Shown here: positions 43,681 through 52,284 of the stretch, piece by piece
Layout of the letters: every line of letters begins with the position of its first letter
How positions within the stretch are numbered: position 1 is the first letter of the stretch
Assembly (NCBI GenBank): GCA_035499555.1
Contig: DATJYO010000062.1
Span: 62,001 to 126,000, forward strand
From: Bog-159 sp035499555
Lineage (GTDB): Bacteria > Acidobacteriota > Terriglobia > Bryobacterales > Bryobacteraceae
Direction: 5' to 3'
DNA: 64,000 bases
The notes under the pieces: model-generated
Seen by the model: the letters and a program-made list of their open reading frames with translations, nothing else
What the model was told of the DNA's origin: nothing
Database searches by the model: none
Program-made: the position numbers and the translations under genes

Positions 43681-44421
43681 CTATTGCAAAGTGAAATTGA
43701 CATCGATCTGGGTAGCTACTTCGACCGGCTCGCCATTCAGATAAGTCGGGCGGAAGACCCAACGTTCGACGGCGGCCATGGCGGCGGGTATCAGCAGGGG
43801 GTGTCCGCTGACAGCCCGCAGATCGATGATGGCGCCGTCGCGGGCGATGACGGCTGCCAACCGCACCACGCCCGATACACGGGCCTGCCGCGCCAAGGGC
43901 GGATAGACCGGCGCAGGGCCGGACAGCAGCCGGGCGGCTTGCACAATGCCTCCCACGGTGATCCGCTGGATGGGCTTCGCGTCGTCTTTCCGGGCCACCA
44001 CCGGAGGCGGCGGCACGGCTACCGGCAGTGAAGATACCAGGCTATCGATGACGGGCGAACCCGATCCGCCGGGTCCGCCGGTGCCGCCCGCCACACCATC
44101 GCGCTCGCCGATGGAGGGCAGGGGCGCGAGATCCACGATGGGCAGGGCGCGCGGGGGGATAGTTGTGGGGATGGTGAGGAGGCGCCGGTAAACCTGCGAG
44201 GGTACGACGCTGGTACGCACACGGGCCTCGACCGGGGGGCGCGCCACCCGTCCGCGGGGCGGCTCGGGTACGCCGACCCATCCCATCCGCCGCGGCAGAC
44301 CTTCGGTGCTCAGCAGCGGAATGACAATCGCCAGCCCGACCAGGGCCACCTGACCCATAAACGAGCCGGCCACGGTCCACGGCCTGCGCGTAGCTTCAGG
44401 GACACTTATGGCGTCGAACAT
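43681..44421 (-). CDS. TonB-family energy-transducing protein
   Basis: 246 residues from ATG 44421 (GGAGG five bases upstream). An N-terminal transmembrane helix at about residues 18-40 (VAGSFMGQVALVGLAIVIPL) is followed by a Pro-rich periplasmic linker. A C-terminal TonB domain of about 80 residues has VYPPLARQARVSGVVRLAAV, ALIDLRAVSGHPLLI-type strands and AVERWVFRPTYLNGEPVEVA. It connects the proton-motive-force motor (ExbBD) to outer-membrane receptors; no ExbBD or receptor gene is adjacent. Confidence 0.88.
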   Translation of the reverse strand: MFDAISVPEATRRPWTVAGSFMGQVALVGLAIVIPLLSTEGLPRRMGWVGVPEPPRGRVARPPVEARVRTSVVPSQVYRRLLTIPTTIPPRALPIVDLAPLPSIGERDGVAGGTGGPGGSGSPVIDSLVSSLPVAVPPPPVVARKDDAKPIQRITVGGIVQAARLLSGPAPVYPPLARQARVSGVVRLAAVIARDGAIIDLRAVSGHPLLIPAAMAAVERWVFRPTYLNGEPVEVATQIDVNFTLQ

Positions 44422-44509
44422 ATCAACCTCCGTTGAGGGTTCCAAGAAGCGCCGGCCGCGTCTTTCGGCGTTCTTCCCAACCCGACTAATTCGACACCTA
44501 TGTGGTTGT

Positions 44510-45472
44510 CTAAGTTCCCGCGCCGACCACTCGCGCCAAACGCATCAGTTCCTCGTCAGTCGAGTCATTGGGCACGGAACATCCGGGAGTGAGGATGAAC
44601 ATCCTGCCGGCGGCGGCGCGGGCATCCTGCCACTGCCGGCGCATGTCGGACTCGGTGAGGTTTCGGAACTTAGTCTCATCGAGTCCGGCCAGCAGCACGC
44701 CGTCATACACCTTGCGCATGGCGGCTACCGAGCGGCCCGTGCCGATGTTGGAATAGTTGATCGCCGCCGCCGGCCAGCCCTTGGTAAAGCGGTCCAGAAA
44801 TACCTTGTCCCCGTGCAGGTGCAGGATGTTGAGACGCGCGCCGGCGGCCGCGCGCAGCACCAGCCGGTCGAACGGCTCGCTGAAACGGGCGTAGTCGTCC
44901 TGGGTCATGAGACCGTCCTGCGCGTTAGCGATCGCCAGAAAGATCCCGGCCGCGCCGGCGGCCAGCGCTTTGCGGACATGGCTGGCCTGCGACTCGGCGA
45001 TGGCTTCCAGGGCTGTCTCGAGGGCCCTGGGATTCTCGGCTTGCAAGCGCCGCACCTCCGCCGGCGACGATAACTTCTCCGCCACATTCCATGGATTGAA
45101 GATGGTCTCCACGAAGTAGGCCTGTCCGCGCAGCCCGTCGCGAATCAGTTCCAAGGCCCGCAACTGTTCGGGGAAGGGATTGTTGACGACGTTAATCTGA
45201 TACCATTTGCCCGCGGGTTTGGGGAACGGATAGTCACTCATCACTTTGACCAAGTCGGTGTGAAACTGGCGGTGAAAGGCCAGGGTGGCCTGGGCGTGGC
45301 GGTCGCCGGGGAACTTCTCCAGCCCGAAGTGATGCCAGAAGGAGAACGGCGTGCGATCCACATCCTGGCCCTTCGACGCGCGATCCACGCGCTGGCGGCT
45401 GGTCATCCGGGGGCGGGTGGCGCCCATCGCGCCGGCGGCGGCCAGATAGAGCAATTGCCTTCGGGAAAGCAT
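44510..45472 (-). CDS. uroporphyrinogen-decarboxylase-family protein with export signal
   Basis: 320 residues. The N-terminus MLSRRQLLYLAAAGAMGATR is twin-arginine-like, unusual for this fold. The rest resembles the UROD/MtaA TIM barrel (RTPFSFWHHFGLEKFPGDRH, AAGAAGIFLAIANAQDG and the C-terminal TPGCSVPNDSTDEELMRLAR). True HemE is cytoplasmic and about 350 residues, so this is a paralogue, perhaps corrinoid methyltransferase-like. Its substrate is unknown. The gene is divergent from the MFS gene across 141 bases. Confidence 0.8.
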   Translation of the reverse strand: MLSRRQLLYLAAAGAMGATRPRMTSRQRVDRASKGQDVDRTPFSFWHHFGLEKFPGDRHAQATLAFHRQFHTDLVKVMSDYPFPKPAGKWYQINVVNNPFPEQLRALELIRDGLRGQAYFVETIFNPWNVAEKLSSPAEVRRLQAENPRALETALEAIAESQASHVRKALAAGAAGIFLAIANAQDGLMTQDDYARFSEPFDRLVLRAAAGARLNILHLHGDKVFLDRFTKGWPAAAINYSNIGTGRSVAAMRKVYDGVLLAGLDETKFRNLTESDMRRQWQDARAAAGRMFILTPGCSVPNDSTDEELMRLARVVGAGT

Positions 45473-45613
45473 AAGTCCATGTAATCACACTCGCGCGCGC
45501 CCGGGTTTCGGGACTGTGGGGGGAGCCGCGAAGGATGCCCACGGCCCGGCCGTTATCGCCGCGGGCCGCGGTGGGCTTCGGCCAGCCGCGCCGGCAGCCA
45601 CGGTAGAGTATAG

Positions 45614-47173
45614 GTGAGGGCGCCCATTCCGTCAAAAGAAATCAACCCCTGGATCATCGCCGTGGCGGTGATGTTGGCCACGTTTATGGAAGTGCTGGAT
45701 ACGACCGTGGTCAACGTGTCGCTGCCGCACATAGCCGGGAGCCTGTCGGCGACCATCGACGAGGCCACCTGGGCCCTCACATCGTACCTGGTAGCCAATG
45801 CCATCATCCTGCCGATGACCGGCTGGCTGGCGCGCACGGTCGGCCGCAAGCGGCTGCTCATCTGGGCCGTCACCGGATTCACGACCGCGTCGTTTTTCTG
45901 CGGCCTGGCGCCCAATCTGGGCACGTTAATTCTCTTCCGCGTGCTGCAGGGCGCCTCGGGGGGCTGCCTGCAGCCGCTGTCGCAAGCGGTCATGCTGGAG
46001 GCTTTTCCGCCGCAGGACCGCGGCAAAGCCATGGCCTTCTGGGGATTCGGCATCGTGGTGGCGCCCATGCTGGGGCCGGTGCTGGGCGGCTGGCTCACCG
46101 ACAGCTATAGCTGGCGCTGGGTCTTCTACATCAATATTCCGGTGGGACTGGCGGCGGTGATCATGACGCGCCTGTTCATCTTCGATCCGCCTTACCTGCG
46201 CCGCGAATCCCGGGGCATCGACTATTGGGGCATCGGGCTGCTGGCCCTGGGCATCGCCAGCGTGCAGATCGTGCTGGACAAGGGCCAGGAGGACGACTGG
46301 TTCGGCTCGCGGTTCATCGTCACGCTGATGCTGGTGGGCGTGGTGGCCCTGGCGGCGTTCATCGTACGCGAGCTGCGCACGGGCGATCCGGTGGTGCATT
46401 TGCGCGTCTTCAAGAATCGCACCTACGCCAGCGGTGTGTTCCTGATGACCATGCTCGGCTTCGTGCTGTACGGCAGCATGGTGCTGCTCCCCATCTTTCT
46501 ACAGACACTGCTGGGTTATCCCGCGCTGGACGCGGGCGTCGCCATGTTCCCGCGCGGACTAGGATCGTTTCTGGCGATGCCGCTGGTGGGGGTGATCATT
46601 GCCCGCAGCGACTCGCGCAAGCTGCTGGCGCTCGGCCTGCTCGGCGGTTCGTTGACCCTGTTCCAGCTTTCCTGGCTGAACCTGAACGCGGGATATTGGA
46701 ACATTTTCTGGCCGCAGTTCATCCAGGGCGCGTCGATGGCGCTGGTATTCGTGCCGCTGACCACCACCACCATGGACCCGATTCCCAAGGAGGAGATGGG
46801 CAATGCCACCAGCCTGTTCAACCTGCTGCGCAACGTCGGCGGCAGCATGGGTATCGCCATGTCCGACACCTATCTGTTCCGCCGCCAGCAGATGCACACC
46901 GCGCTCCTGGGCGGCCACGTAAACCCGTACAGCACGAAGGCCACGGCTATGGTCGAGGCCCTGCGTTCGGCGCTGATGGCCCGCGGCTCGGACGCCGCCA
47001 CGGCTATGCACCAAGCTTACGGCATGGTGTGGGGAATGGTGCAACGGCAGGCGGCCATGATTTCGTTCGTGGATACCTTCCGGCTGATGGGCATCGTCTT
47101 CCTGTTGCTGCTGCCGCTGCTGCTGCTGATGCGCCGTCCGCAGGAGGATGGCGGCGGCGCACCCATGCATTGA
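45614..47173 (+). CDS. DHA2-family MFS drug exporter (EmrB/QacA type)
   Basis: 519 residues from GTG 45614, about 14 membrane helices. Motifs: FMEVLDTTVVNVSLPHIAG at the start, motif A GWLARTVGRKRLLIW, VLQGASGGCLQPLSQAVML, and motif C GPVLGGWLTDSYSWRWVFYI. This is a drug/proton antiporter of the EmrB subfamily. No HlyD-type membrane fusion partner or TetR/MarR regulator is adjacent. A GC-rich repeat lies immediately downstream. Confidence 0.92.
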   Translation: MRAPIPSKEINPWIIAVAVMLATFMEVLDTTVVNVSLPHIAGSLSATIDEATWALTSYLVANAIILPMTGWLARTVGRKRLLIWAVTGFTTASFFCGLAPNLGTLILFRVLQGASGGCLQPLSQAVMLEAFPPQDRGKAMAFWGFGIVVAPMLGPVLGGWLTDSYSWRWVFYINIPVGLAAVIMTRLFIFDPPYLRRESRGIDYWGIGLLALGIASVQIVLDKGQEDDWFGSRFIVTLMLVGVVALAAFIVRELRTGDPVVHLRVFKNRTYASGVFLMTMLGFVLYGSMVLLPIFLQTLLGYPALDAGVAMFPRGLGSFLAMPLVGVIIARSDSRKLLALGLLGGSLTLFQLSWLNLNAGYWNIFWPQFIQGASMALVFVPLTTTTMDPIPKEEMGNATSLFNLLRNVGGSMGIAMSDTYLFRRQQMHTALLGGHVNPYSTKATAMVEALRSALMARGSDAATAMHQAYGMVWGMVQRQAAMISFVDTFRLMGIVFLLLLPLLLLMRRPQEDGGGAPMH

Positions 47174-47220
47174 GTTATGCGGTCCGGCCCCGTGTATAAT
47201 TGGAGTCTTCATTGGGTGTA

Positions 47221-47358
47221 CGCGCAAAACGGGGCGGCGGCCCGCGCCGCCAAAATGCTGGTTCGTGCCCTGTTCGGCGGCGCGGGACATCGCGCCCCTT
47301 TGCGCTTTTGAGGCGCCGCACAAGACGGGGCGGCCCGCGCTGCTTTACGCTTTTGAGG
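47221..47358. repeat. GC-rich intergenic repeat, copies 1 and 2
   Basis: Copy 1 (47221-47310) has the core CAAAACGGGGCGG with CCCGCGC, an internal perfect hairpin GGCGGCG/CGCCGCC, and the tail GGCGGCGCGGGACATCGCGC followed by CGCTTTTGAG. A shorter copy 2 (47317-47358) has CAAGACGGGGCGGCCCGCGC and again CGCTTTTGAG. The same core recurs at 54 kb. No gene is supported here; the region between the MFS gene and the DUF6644 array (47174-47374) is otherwise blank. Confidence 0.65.
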
Positions 47359-47374
47359 GAGATTTGCCGCACAG

Positions 47375-47875
47375 GTGCTAGAGTTCTGCCGTTGGCTGGG
47401 ATCGACGCCCGGAAGCGTCGCGCTGCACGAGTCCATCTGGGCTTATCCGATTGTGGAGTCGGTCCACGTGCTGACGCTGTGCCTGTTTCTGGGCCTGGTG
47501 GTCATCATGGATCTGCGGCTGCTCGGCGCCACCCTGGTGAAGACGCCCGCATCCGAGGTGGTGGAGCGGCTGGTGCCGTGGACCATCGCCGGATTCACCA
47601 TCATGGCGATCAGCGGTTCGCTGTTGTTCTATGCCATCCCGGTCAAAACCTACCTCAACATATTCTTCCGCTGCAAAGTGGCTTTTCTGCTGCTGGCCGG
47701 CCTGAACACGGCGTTTTTTCATCTGACCGTTTACCGCAGCATACGCAAGTGGGACCTGGAGCGGGTGCCGCCGCTGCGCGCGCGGCTGGCGGGCGGCATT
47801 TCGCTGCTGCTGTGGGCGGGGATCGTGGTGGCGGGACGGATGATCGCTTATAACTGGTTCGATAAGCAATCCTAA
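47375..47875 (+). CDS. DUF6644-like four-helix membrane protein, paralogue 1
   Basis: 166 residues from GTG 47375, four predicted membrane helices. Helix 1 has the array-specific pattern YPIVESVHVLTLCLFLGLVV with His31 inside, ending MDLRLLG. Helix 3 has CKVAFLLLAGLNTAFFHLTV with a second His. Helix 4 has LLLWAGIVVAGRMIAYNW. The two in-membrane histidines could bind haem or a metal, which is inference. It is the first of four consecutive paralogues with gaps of 3, 12 and 10 bases, so the array is one operon. Confidence 0.85.
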   Translation: MLEFCRWLGSTPGSVALHESIWAYPIVESVHVLTLCLFLGLVVIMDLRLLGATLVKTPASEVVERLVPWTIAGFTIMAISGSLLFYAIPVKTYLNIFFRCKVAFLLLAGLNTAFFHLTVYRSIRKWDLERVPPLRARLAGGISLLLWAGIVVAGRMIAYNWFDKQS

Positions 47876-47878
47876 AGT

Positions 47879-48355
47879 ATGTCCGTGTTGACGTTTTTTA
47901 CGTGGTGTGAAAACAGCCCGCTGGGCGAGGCGATCCGCGCGTCCACCTGGCTGTTTCCGGTCATCGAATCGTTCCACTTATTGGGCCTGGCGGTTATCGG
48001 CGGCGCGGTTCTGATCGTCGATTTGCGCCTGATGGGCTTCGGCCTGGCACGCCAGCCGGCGGCCCAGCTTTGGCGCGACACCAAGCCGTGGCTGCTGGGC
48101 AGCCTGGCGGTGATGCTGGTCTCCGGGCTGCTCCTCTTTACTTCCGAGGCGACCAAGCTGTATTATCACGAGGCGTTCTGGGTCAAGATGATCTCGCTGC
48201 TGCTGTCGACGGTTTTCACGTTCGCGGTGGCGCGGCCGGTGGCGCTGGCGGATCCGGGCCGGGTCCGGCCGATCTGGGGCCGGATCGTAGCCCTGATCTC
48301 GATTGTGTTGTGGTCCGGGGTGGGCATCGGCGGAAGATGGATCGGCTTTTCCTGA
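47879..48355 (+). CDS. DUF6644-like four-helix membrane protein, paralogue 2
   Basis: 158 residues. Helix 1 is PVIESFHLLGLAVIGGAVLI with His33, followed by VDLRLMG. Helix 3 is FWVKMISLLLSTVFTFAVAR; the second histidine seen in the other three copies is absent here. Helix 4 is IVLWSGVGIGGRWIGFS. The loss of the second His suggests this subunit differs in cofactor binding, if the histidines do bind one. The gene begins three bases after paralogue 1. Confidence 0.85.
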   Translation: MSVLTFFTWCENSPLGEAIRASTWLFPVIESFHLLGLAVIGGAVLIVDLRLMGFGLARQPAAQLWRDTKPWLLGSLAVMLVSGLLLFTSEATKLYYHEAFWVKMISLLLSTVFTFAVARPVALADPGRVRPIWGRIVALISIVLWSGVGIGGRWIGFS

Positions 48356-48367
48356 TGCGGGAGCGAT

Positions 48368-48835
48368 ATGCAAGCGACGTCCATTTTTGAGTGGCTGGTG
48401 ACCAGTCCCTGGGCCAACGCCATGAACGGTCCGGAGTGGGCCTTCCCGGTGGTGCAGAGCCTGCATTTCATGGGGTTCGCGTTGTCCATCGGAACCATCG
48501 CCGTCGTCGATTTCCGGCTTCTGGGCGTGGGAATGCGCCGCCAGTCCGCCGCCGAATTGGCCGCGGACCTGGCGCCCTGGACCTTGTCGGGCATCGCCGT
48601 GATGCTGATCACCGGCTTCCTGATGTTCTCGGCCGACGCGGTGCGCTATCACGTGAACCCGTCGTTTCAGTTGAAGATGATCGCCCTGGCGACGGCGCTG
48701 CTGTTCCATTTCACGGTGCACCGGCGGGCGGCGGGACTTTCCGATTCGCCCTGGGCCGCCAAAGTGGCGGGCGGCCTGTCGTTACTGTTATGGACGACCG
48801 TGGTGGCATGCGGCCGGATGATCGCCTTCGTGTGA
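48368..48835 (+). CDS. DUF6644-like four-helix membrane protein, paralogue 3
   Basis: 155 residues. The N-terminus FEWLVTSPWANAMNGPEW has the EWL..SPW element shared with paralogue 2 in weaker form. Helix 1 is PVVQSLHFMGFALSIGTIAV with His33, then VDFRLLG. Helix 3 is QLKMIALATALLFHFTVHRR with the second His. Helix 4 is LLLWTTVVACGRMIAFV. It ends 10 bases before paralogue 4. Confidence 0.85.
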   Translation: MQATSIFEWLVTSPWANAMNGPEWAFPVVQSLHFMGFALSIGTIAVVDFRLLGVGMRRQSAAELAADLAPWTLSGIAVMLITGFLMFSADAVRYHVNPSFQLKMIALATALLFHFTVHRRAAGLSDSPWAAKVAGGLSLLLWTTVVACGRMIAFV

Positions 48836-48845
48836 GGTTCGCGTC

Positions 48846-49331
48846 ATGTCAATCGTTACGATGCTCGAATGGATCGAAAGCACGGACCTGAGCACTACCA
48901 TCCGGGAAGGCGCGCTTCCCTACCCCATCATCGGCGGCTTTCACCTGCTGGGGATCGCGCTGTTCGGAGGCATGGTGCTGATGACGGACCTGCGGCTGTT
49001 GGGTTGGGCCCTGCCGCGGCGGATGGTTTCCGATATCGTGCAGCAGTCCCGGCCGTGGAAGTGGGCGGGATTTGTGCTGGTGGCAGTGACGGGCCTGCTG
49101 TTGGCCTGGGCGGAACCGCAGAAGCTCTATCGCAGCCCGTCGTTCTGGATCAAGATGGCGCTGCTGACGCTGGTAGGCGTACACGCGCTGGTGTTTCGCG
49201 CCGGAGTCTACAACAACACGGCGAAGCTGGACCAGGCGGTCACCGGGCGCGCCAGACTGGCGGCCGCGCTTTCCTTATTACTATGGGCCGGCTTGATCGT
49301 GTCGGGGCGCTTGATTGCGTACGACGCGTGA
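48846..49331 (+). CDS. DUF6644-like four-helix membrane protein, paralogue 4
   Basis: 161 residues. It has EWIESTDLSTTIRE before helix 1, PIIGGFHLLGIALFGGMVLM with His33, then TDLRLLG. Helix 3 is WIKMALLTLVGVHALVFRAG with the second His, and helix 4 is LLLWAGLIVSGRLIAYDA. It closes the array. The two secreted 'GHWEGDT' proteins follow on the same strand, 71 bases on. Confidence 0.85.
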   Translation: MSIVTMLEWIESTDLSTTIREGALPYPIIGGFHLLGIALFGGMVLMTDLRLLGWALPRRMVSDIVQQSRPWKWAGFVLVAVTGLLLAWAEPQKLYRSPSFWIKMALLTLVGVHALVFRAGVYNNTAKLDQAVTGRARLAAALSLLLWAGLIVSGRLIAYDA

Positions 49332-49402
49332 CCCACTTGACTGAGTATGCCGAGTCTGGTAACAGTGTTTAGACCGTGTTGCGCTTAGACTGGAGGGGAA
49401 GA

Positions 49403-50200
49403 TTGAGGGGAGCCGGGGTGACTGCCGCTGGGGTGAGTGCGGTGCTGCTGATGGCTGCCGTGGCCGGCCGGGCGGCTGACGGATTGCCGCGCCTGCCTGA
49501 CGGCAAGCCGAATCTGAGTGGGATCTGGCAGGCCATGAATACCGCGAACTGGGATCTGCGTCCGCACGCGGCGGCGCCGGGACTGGTGGTTGCGTTGGGC
49601 GCCGAGGGCGCCGAGCCCGGCGGCGCCGGGGTAGTGGAAGGAGGCGAGATCCCCTATCTGCCGGCCGCGGAGAAGCAGAGGCAGGCCAATTTCGCGCACC
49701 GCCTGGCGGCCGATCCGGAGATCAAGTGTTATCTGCCGGGTGTGCCGCGCGCCACTTACATGCCCTATCCGTTTCAGATCCTGCACAGTGAGAAGGCTAT
49801 CTTTTTCGCTTATGAATACGACGGGGCGGTCCGTAACATCTATCTAAAGGACCCGGGACCGGCGCCGGCGGACTCCTGGATGGGCCAGTCGGTGGGCCAC
49901 TGGGAAGGAGACACGCTGGTGCTGGATGTGACCGGCCTGGACGAGCGCACATGGTTCGACCGCGCCGGCGACTTTCACAGCGACGCGCTGCACGTGGTGG
50001 AGCGCTACACGCTGCTCTCGCCCAACGTGCTCGGCTACGAAGCCACCATCGAGGATCCCAAGGTTTTTTCGCGGCCCTGGAAGATTCAGATGCCGCTTTA
50101 CCGTCACCTGGAAAAGGACGCCCGGCTGATGGAGTTCAAGTGCGTCGAGTTCGCCGAGGACCTGATGTATGGCGCGTTCACCAAGAAATCCAGCAAGTGA
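49403..50200 (+). CDS. secreted 'GHWEGDT'-family protein A
   Basis: 265 residues from TTG 49403. This start is chosen because GGAGGGG lies five bases upstream and gives a clean signal peptide (VTAAGVSAVLLMAAVAGRAA); a GTG at 49376 in the same frame has no ribosome-binding site. The mature protein opens LPRLPDGKPNLSGIWQAMN, and its core is QSVGHWEGDTLVLDVTGLDE followed by HVVERYTLLSPNVLGYEATI and DPKVFSRPWKIQMPLY. These segments align with protein B at 50611, so the two are paralogues. Function is unknown; the family is abundant in Acidobacteria, usually near DUF6152. Confidence 0.85.
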   Translation: MRGAGVTAAGVSAVLLMAAVAGRAADGLPRLPDGKPNLSGIWQAMNTANWDLRPHAAAPGLVVALGAEGAEPGGAGVVEGGEIPYLPAAEKQRQANFAHRLAADPEIKCYLPGVPRATYMPYPFQILHSEKAIFFAYEYDGAVRNIYLKDPGPAPADSWMGQSVGHWEGDTLVLDVTGLDERTWFDRAGDFHSDALHVVERYTLLSPNVLGYEATIEDPKVFSRPWKIQMPLYRHLEKDARLMEFKCVEFAEDLMYGAFTKKSSK

Positions 50201-50213
50201 AGGACTGACTGCC

Positions 50214-50624
50214 ATGAATATGAAACTGGTTGCGGCGGTGGCTTCCGCCGCCTGCTTTCTTTCGGCCGCGCCGGCCTGGGCGCACCACGCCTTCGCGGCC
50301 GAGTTCGACGCCAAGCGGCCGGTACATCTGGAAGGGGTAGTGACCAAGGTGGAACTGATCAATCCGCACGCCTGGATTCACGTGGACGTCGCCGGGCCCA
50401 ATGGCAAGGTGACCAGTTGGATGGTGGAAGCGGGCAGCCCCAACGTTCTGCTGCGCCGCGGCTTCACCAAGACGACGATAGCGCCCGGAACGCGCGTGGT
50501 GGTGGAGGGCTATCAATCGAAAGACGGCTCCATGCGCGCCAATGGACGCGATATCACACTCCCCGACGGCCGGAAGCTGTTCCTGGGCTCCTCGGGCACA
50601 GGTGCTCCGTATGACAAGAAATAA
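50214..50624 (+). CDS. DUF6152-like small exported protein
   Basis: 136 residues. Signal peptide MNMKLVAAVASAACFLSAAP ends AWAHHAFAAEFD. The histidine pair just after cleavage and the strand KVELINPHAWIHVDVAGPNG are characteristic of DUF6152. The C-terminus RVVVEGYQSKDGSMRANGRD resembles an OB-like fold. The exposed HH could bind a metal (inference). It sits between the two GHWEGDT paralogues and overlaps protein B by 14 bases. Confidence 0.85.
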   Translation: MNMKLVAAVASAACFLSAAPAWAHHAFAAEFDAKRPVHLEGVVTKVELINPHAWIHVDVAGPNGKVTSWMVEAGSPNVLLRRGFTKTTIAPGTRVVVEGYQSKDGSMRANGRDITLPDGRKLFLGSSGTGAPYDKK

Positions 50625-51600
50625 CGTTCGCTGTTTCGCTATGCCGGCCGCGTTGTGCGCGTGCCTGTGCGCGGCCCTGGCGGCCCAGACGCAGAAAGGC
50701 TGGACGCCGCCGCGCACGCCGGACGGCCACCCCGATCTGGAAGGCATCTGGACGAACGCCACCATCACGCCGCTCGAGCGTCCCGCCCAGTTCGCCAACA
50801 AGCCGACCCTGACGGACGCCGAGGCCGCTGTTTTCGAGAAGAAGAGCGCCGTGGAACTGGCCGATGTGGATGGCAAATCCGAGTCTCCGCTTTTGGCGGC
50901 GGCGGGATCGAACGGCACCGGCGGGTACAACATTCTGTTCATCGACCGGGGCAGCGAGCTGGCCCGGGTGGACGGCCAGAAGCGCACGTCGCTCATCGTG
51001 GATCCGCCGGACGGCAGAGTGCCGCCGTTCACGCCCGAGCGCCGCAAGCACCTGGTCATGGAAGGATTCGGCCGCTTCGACAGTATCAAGGACCGGCCGC
51101 TCTCAGAGCGCTGCCTGCTCGGCTTCGGCTCCACATCCGGGCCGCCGATGCTGCCGGTGTTGTACAACAACAATTACCAGATCGTGCAGACGGCGGACAG
51201 TGTCGTCATTCTGGTGGAAATGGTGCACGACGCGCGGATCGTCCGCATGAACGCCACGCATCTTCCGCCGTCGGTGCATCAATGGCTGGGCGATTCCGTG
51301 GGCCATTGGGAAGGCGATACGCTGGTGGTGGACACCACCAATTTCACCAACAAGACTCACTTCCGCGGATCTTCCGAGAACCTGCACGTCATCGAGCGGT
51401 TTACGCGTACCGCCCCGGATACGATTCTCTACAAGGCCACCATCGACGATCCAACCACCTTCACGCGGCCGTGGACCATCGAATACCCGTTCGTGGCGAC
51501 CAAGGGCCCGATCTATGAGTACGCCTGCCACGAGGGGAATTACGCGGAAGCCGACATCCTGGGCGGGGCGCGGAAACACGACGAGACCGCGCGGCAGTAG
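50611..51600 (+). CDS. secreted 'GHWEGDT'-family protein B
   Basis: 329 residues from ATG 50611, inside the end of the DUF6152 gene; the signal peptide is MPAALCACLCAALAAQ with an extra N-terminal stretch. It starts PRTPDGHPDLEGIWTNATIT and contains DSVGHWEGDTLVVDTTNFTN, ENLHVIERFTRTAPDTILYK and TTFTRPWTIEYPF, parallel to protein A but with an N-terminal insert. An additional YNNNYQIVQTADSVVILVEM strand pair is present. Probably beta-sandwich; function unknown. Confidence 0.85.
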   Translation: MTRNNVRCFAMPAALCACLCAALAAQTQKGWTPPRTPDGHPDLEGIWTNATITPLERPAQFANKPTLTDAEAAVFEKKSAVELADVDGKSESPLLAAAGSNGTGGYNILFIDRGSELARVDGQKRTSLIVDPPDGRVPPFTPERRKHLVMEGFGRFDSIKDRPLSERCLLGFGSTSGPPMLPVLYNNNYQIVQTADSVVILVEMVHDARIVRMNATHLPPSVHQWLGDSVGHWEGDTLVVDTTNFTNKTHFRGSSENLHVIERFTRTAPDTILYKATIDDPTTFTRPWTIEYPFVATKGPIYEYACHEGNYAEADILGGARKHDETARQ

Positions 51601-51623
51601 CATCGTTTTCGGGATCGCGGGTC

Positions 51624-52247
51624 TTACACCGGCGGCGCCACGTGGGCGGCCAGAGCTTCACCCAGGCTGACCGCGTATCGAACCGTGGCCCAGTTGGGCG
51701 GCCCCGGCAGCCGCACTCCCAAGCGCAGGCCGGATCCATCCTGCCAGGCGACGATCGAATGCGGCCGGATCGCTTCCGCCGGCCAGTCCAGAAAGCGGGC
51801 GGCCAGGGCCGGGCCGACGGCCGGAATCCCCTGCACCTCGTAGGCCGCATCGAAAGCAGCCAGCCCGGCCGTTATGCGAGAGACAGCGGCGTTGGGGACA
51901 GGCGCCGGCGGTGCGGCATCCCGCGGCATGATGGCGAAGTCCGTCTTACCCGCGAGCGCGGGGAATCGCATCCACAGCTCCGCGTTCCAGCGCGGTTCAT
52001 TCGCGCCGCTGTTGCCCGTGGTCAGAGTCCAGGCGTATCCGCCGGGCGTCCGCGCGTCGATCCGGAGCGCGGTGGGATTACCCTGCCAGCGCCGCCGCCG
52101 GCATTTCCAGCCTTGGGCATCGGCCAGGGCGCGTATCTCGCGAGTCACTCGCCGCTGGCCGCGGGTCCAGAGCGCATACAAGCCGAACGGCACGCCGAGG
52201 ACGAAAACTAACATCCCGATAACTATCAGCAGTGGTGAGGACCACAT
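51624..52247 (-). CDS. membrane-anchored hypothetical protein
   Basis: 207 residues. One N-terminal helix (MWSSPLLIVIGMLVFVLGVP then FGLYALW) is followed by an RRVTREIRALADAQGWKCRR cytoplasmic-type segment and an alpha/beta domain with alternating Trp residues. This layout resembles DUF3137-type proteins, but I do not recognise a specific family. It diverges from sppA across 37 bases. Confidence 0.65.
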   Translation of the reverse strand: MWSSPLLIVIGMLVFVLGVPFGLYALWTRGQRRVTREIRALADAQGWKCRRRRWQGNPTALRIDARTPGGYAWTLTTGNSGANEPRWNAELWMRFPALAGKTDFAIMPRDAAPPAPVPNAAVSRITAGLAAFDAAYEVQGIPAVGPALAARFLDWPAEAIRPHSIVAWQDGSGLRLGVRLPGPPNWATVRYAVSLGEALAAHVAPPV

Positions 52248-52284
52248 TAGTTCCTGAGACCTCTATGCTACTGTCAAAAGTAGC

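Noticed and set aside
47174..47374. Short coding frames over the GC-rich repeat
   Set aside because: The same translation-like patterns arise from every copy of the repeat and there is no start signal; non-coding repeat is the simpler reading.
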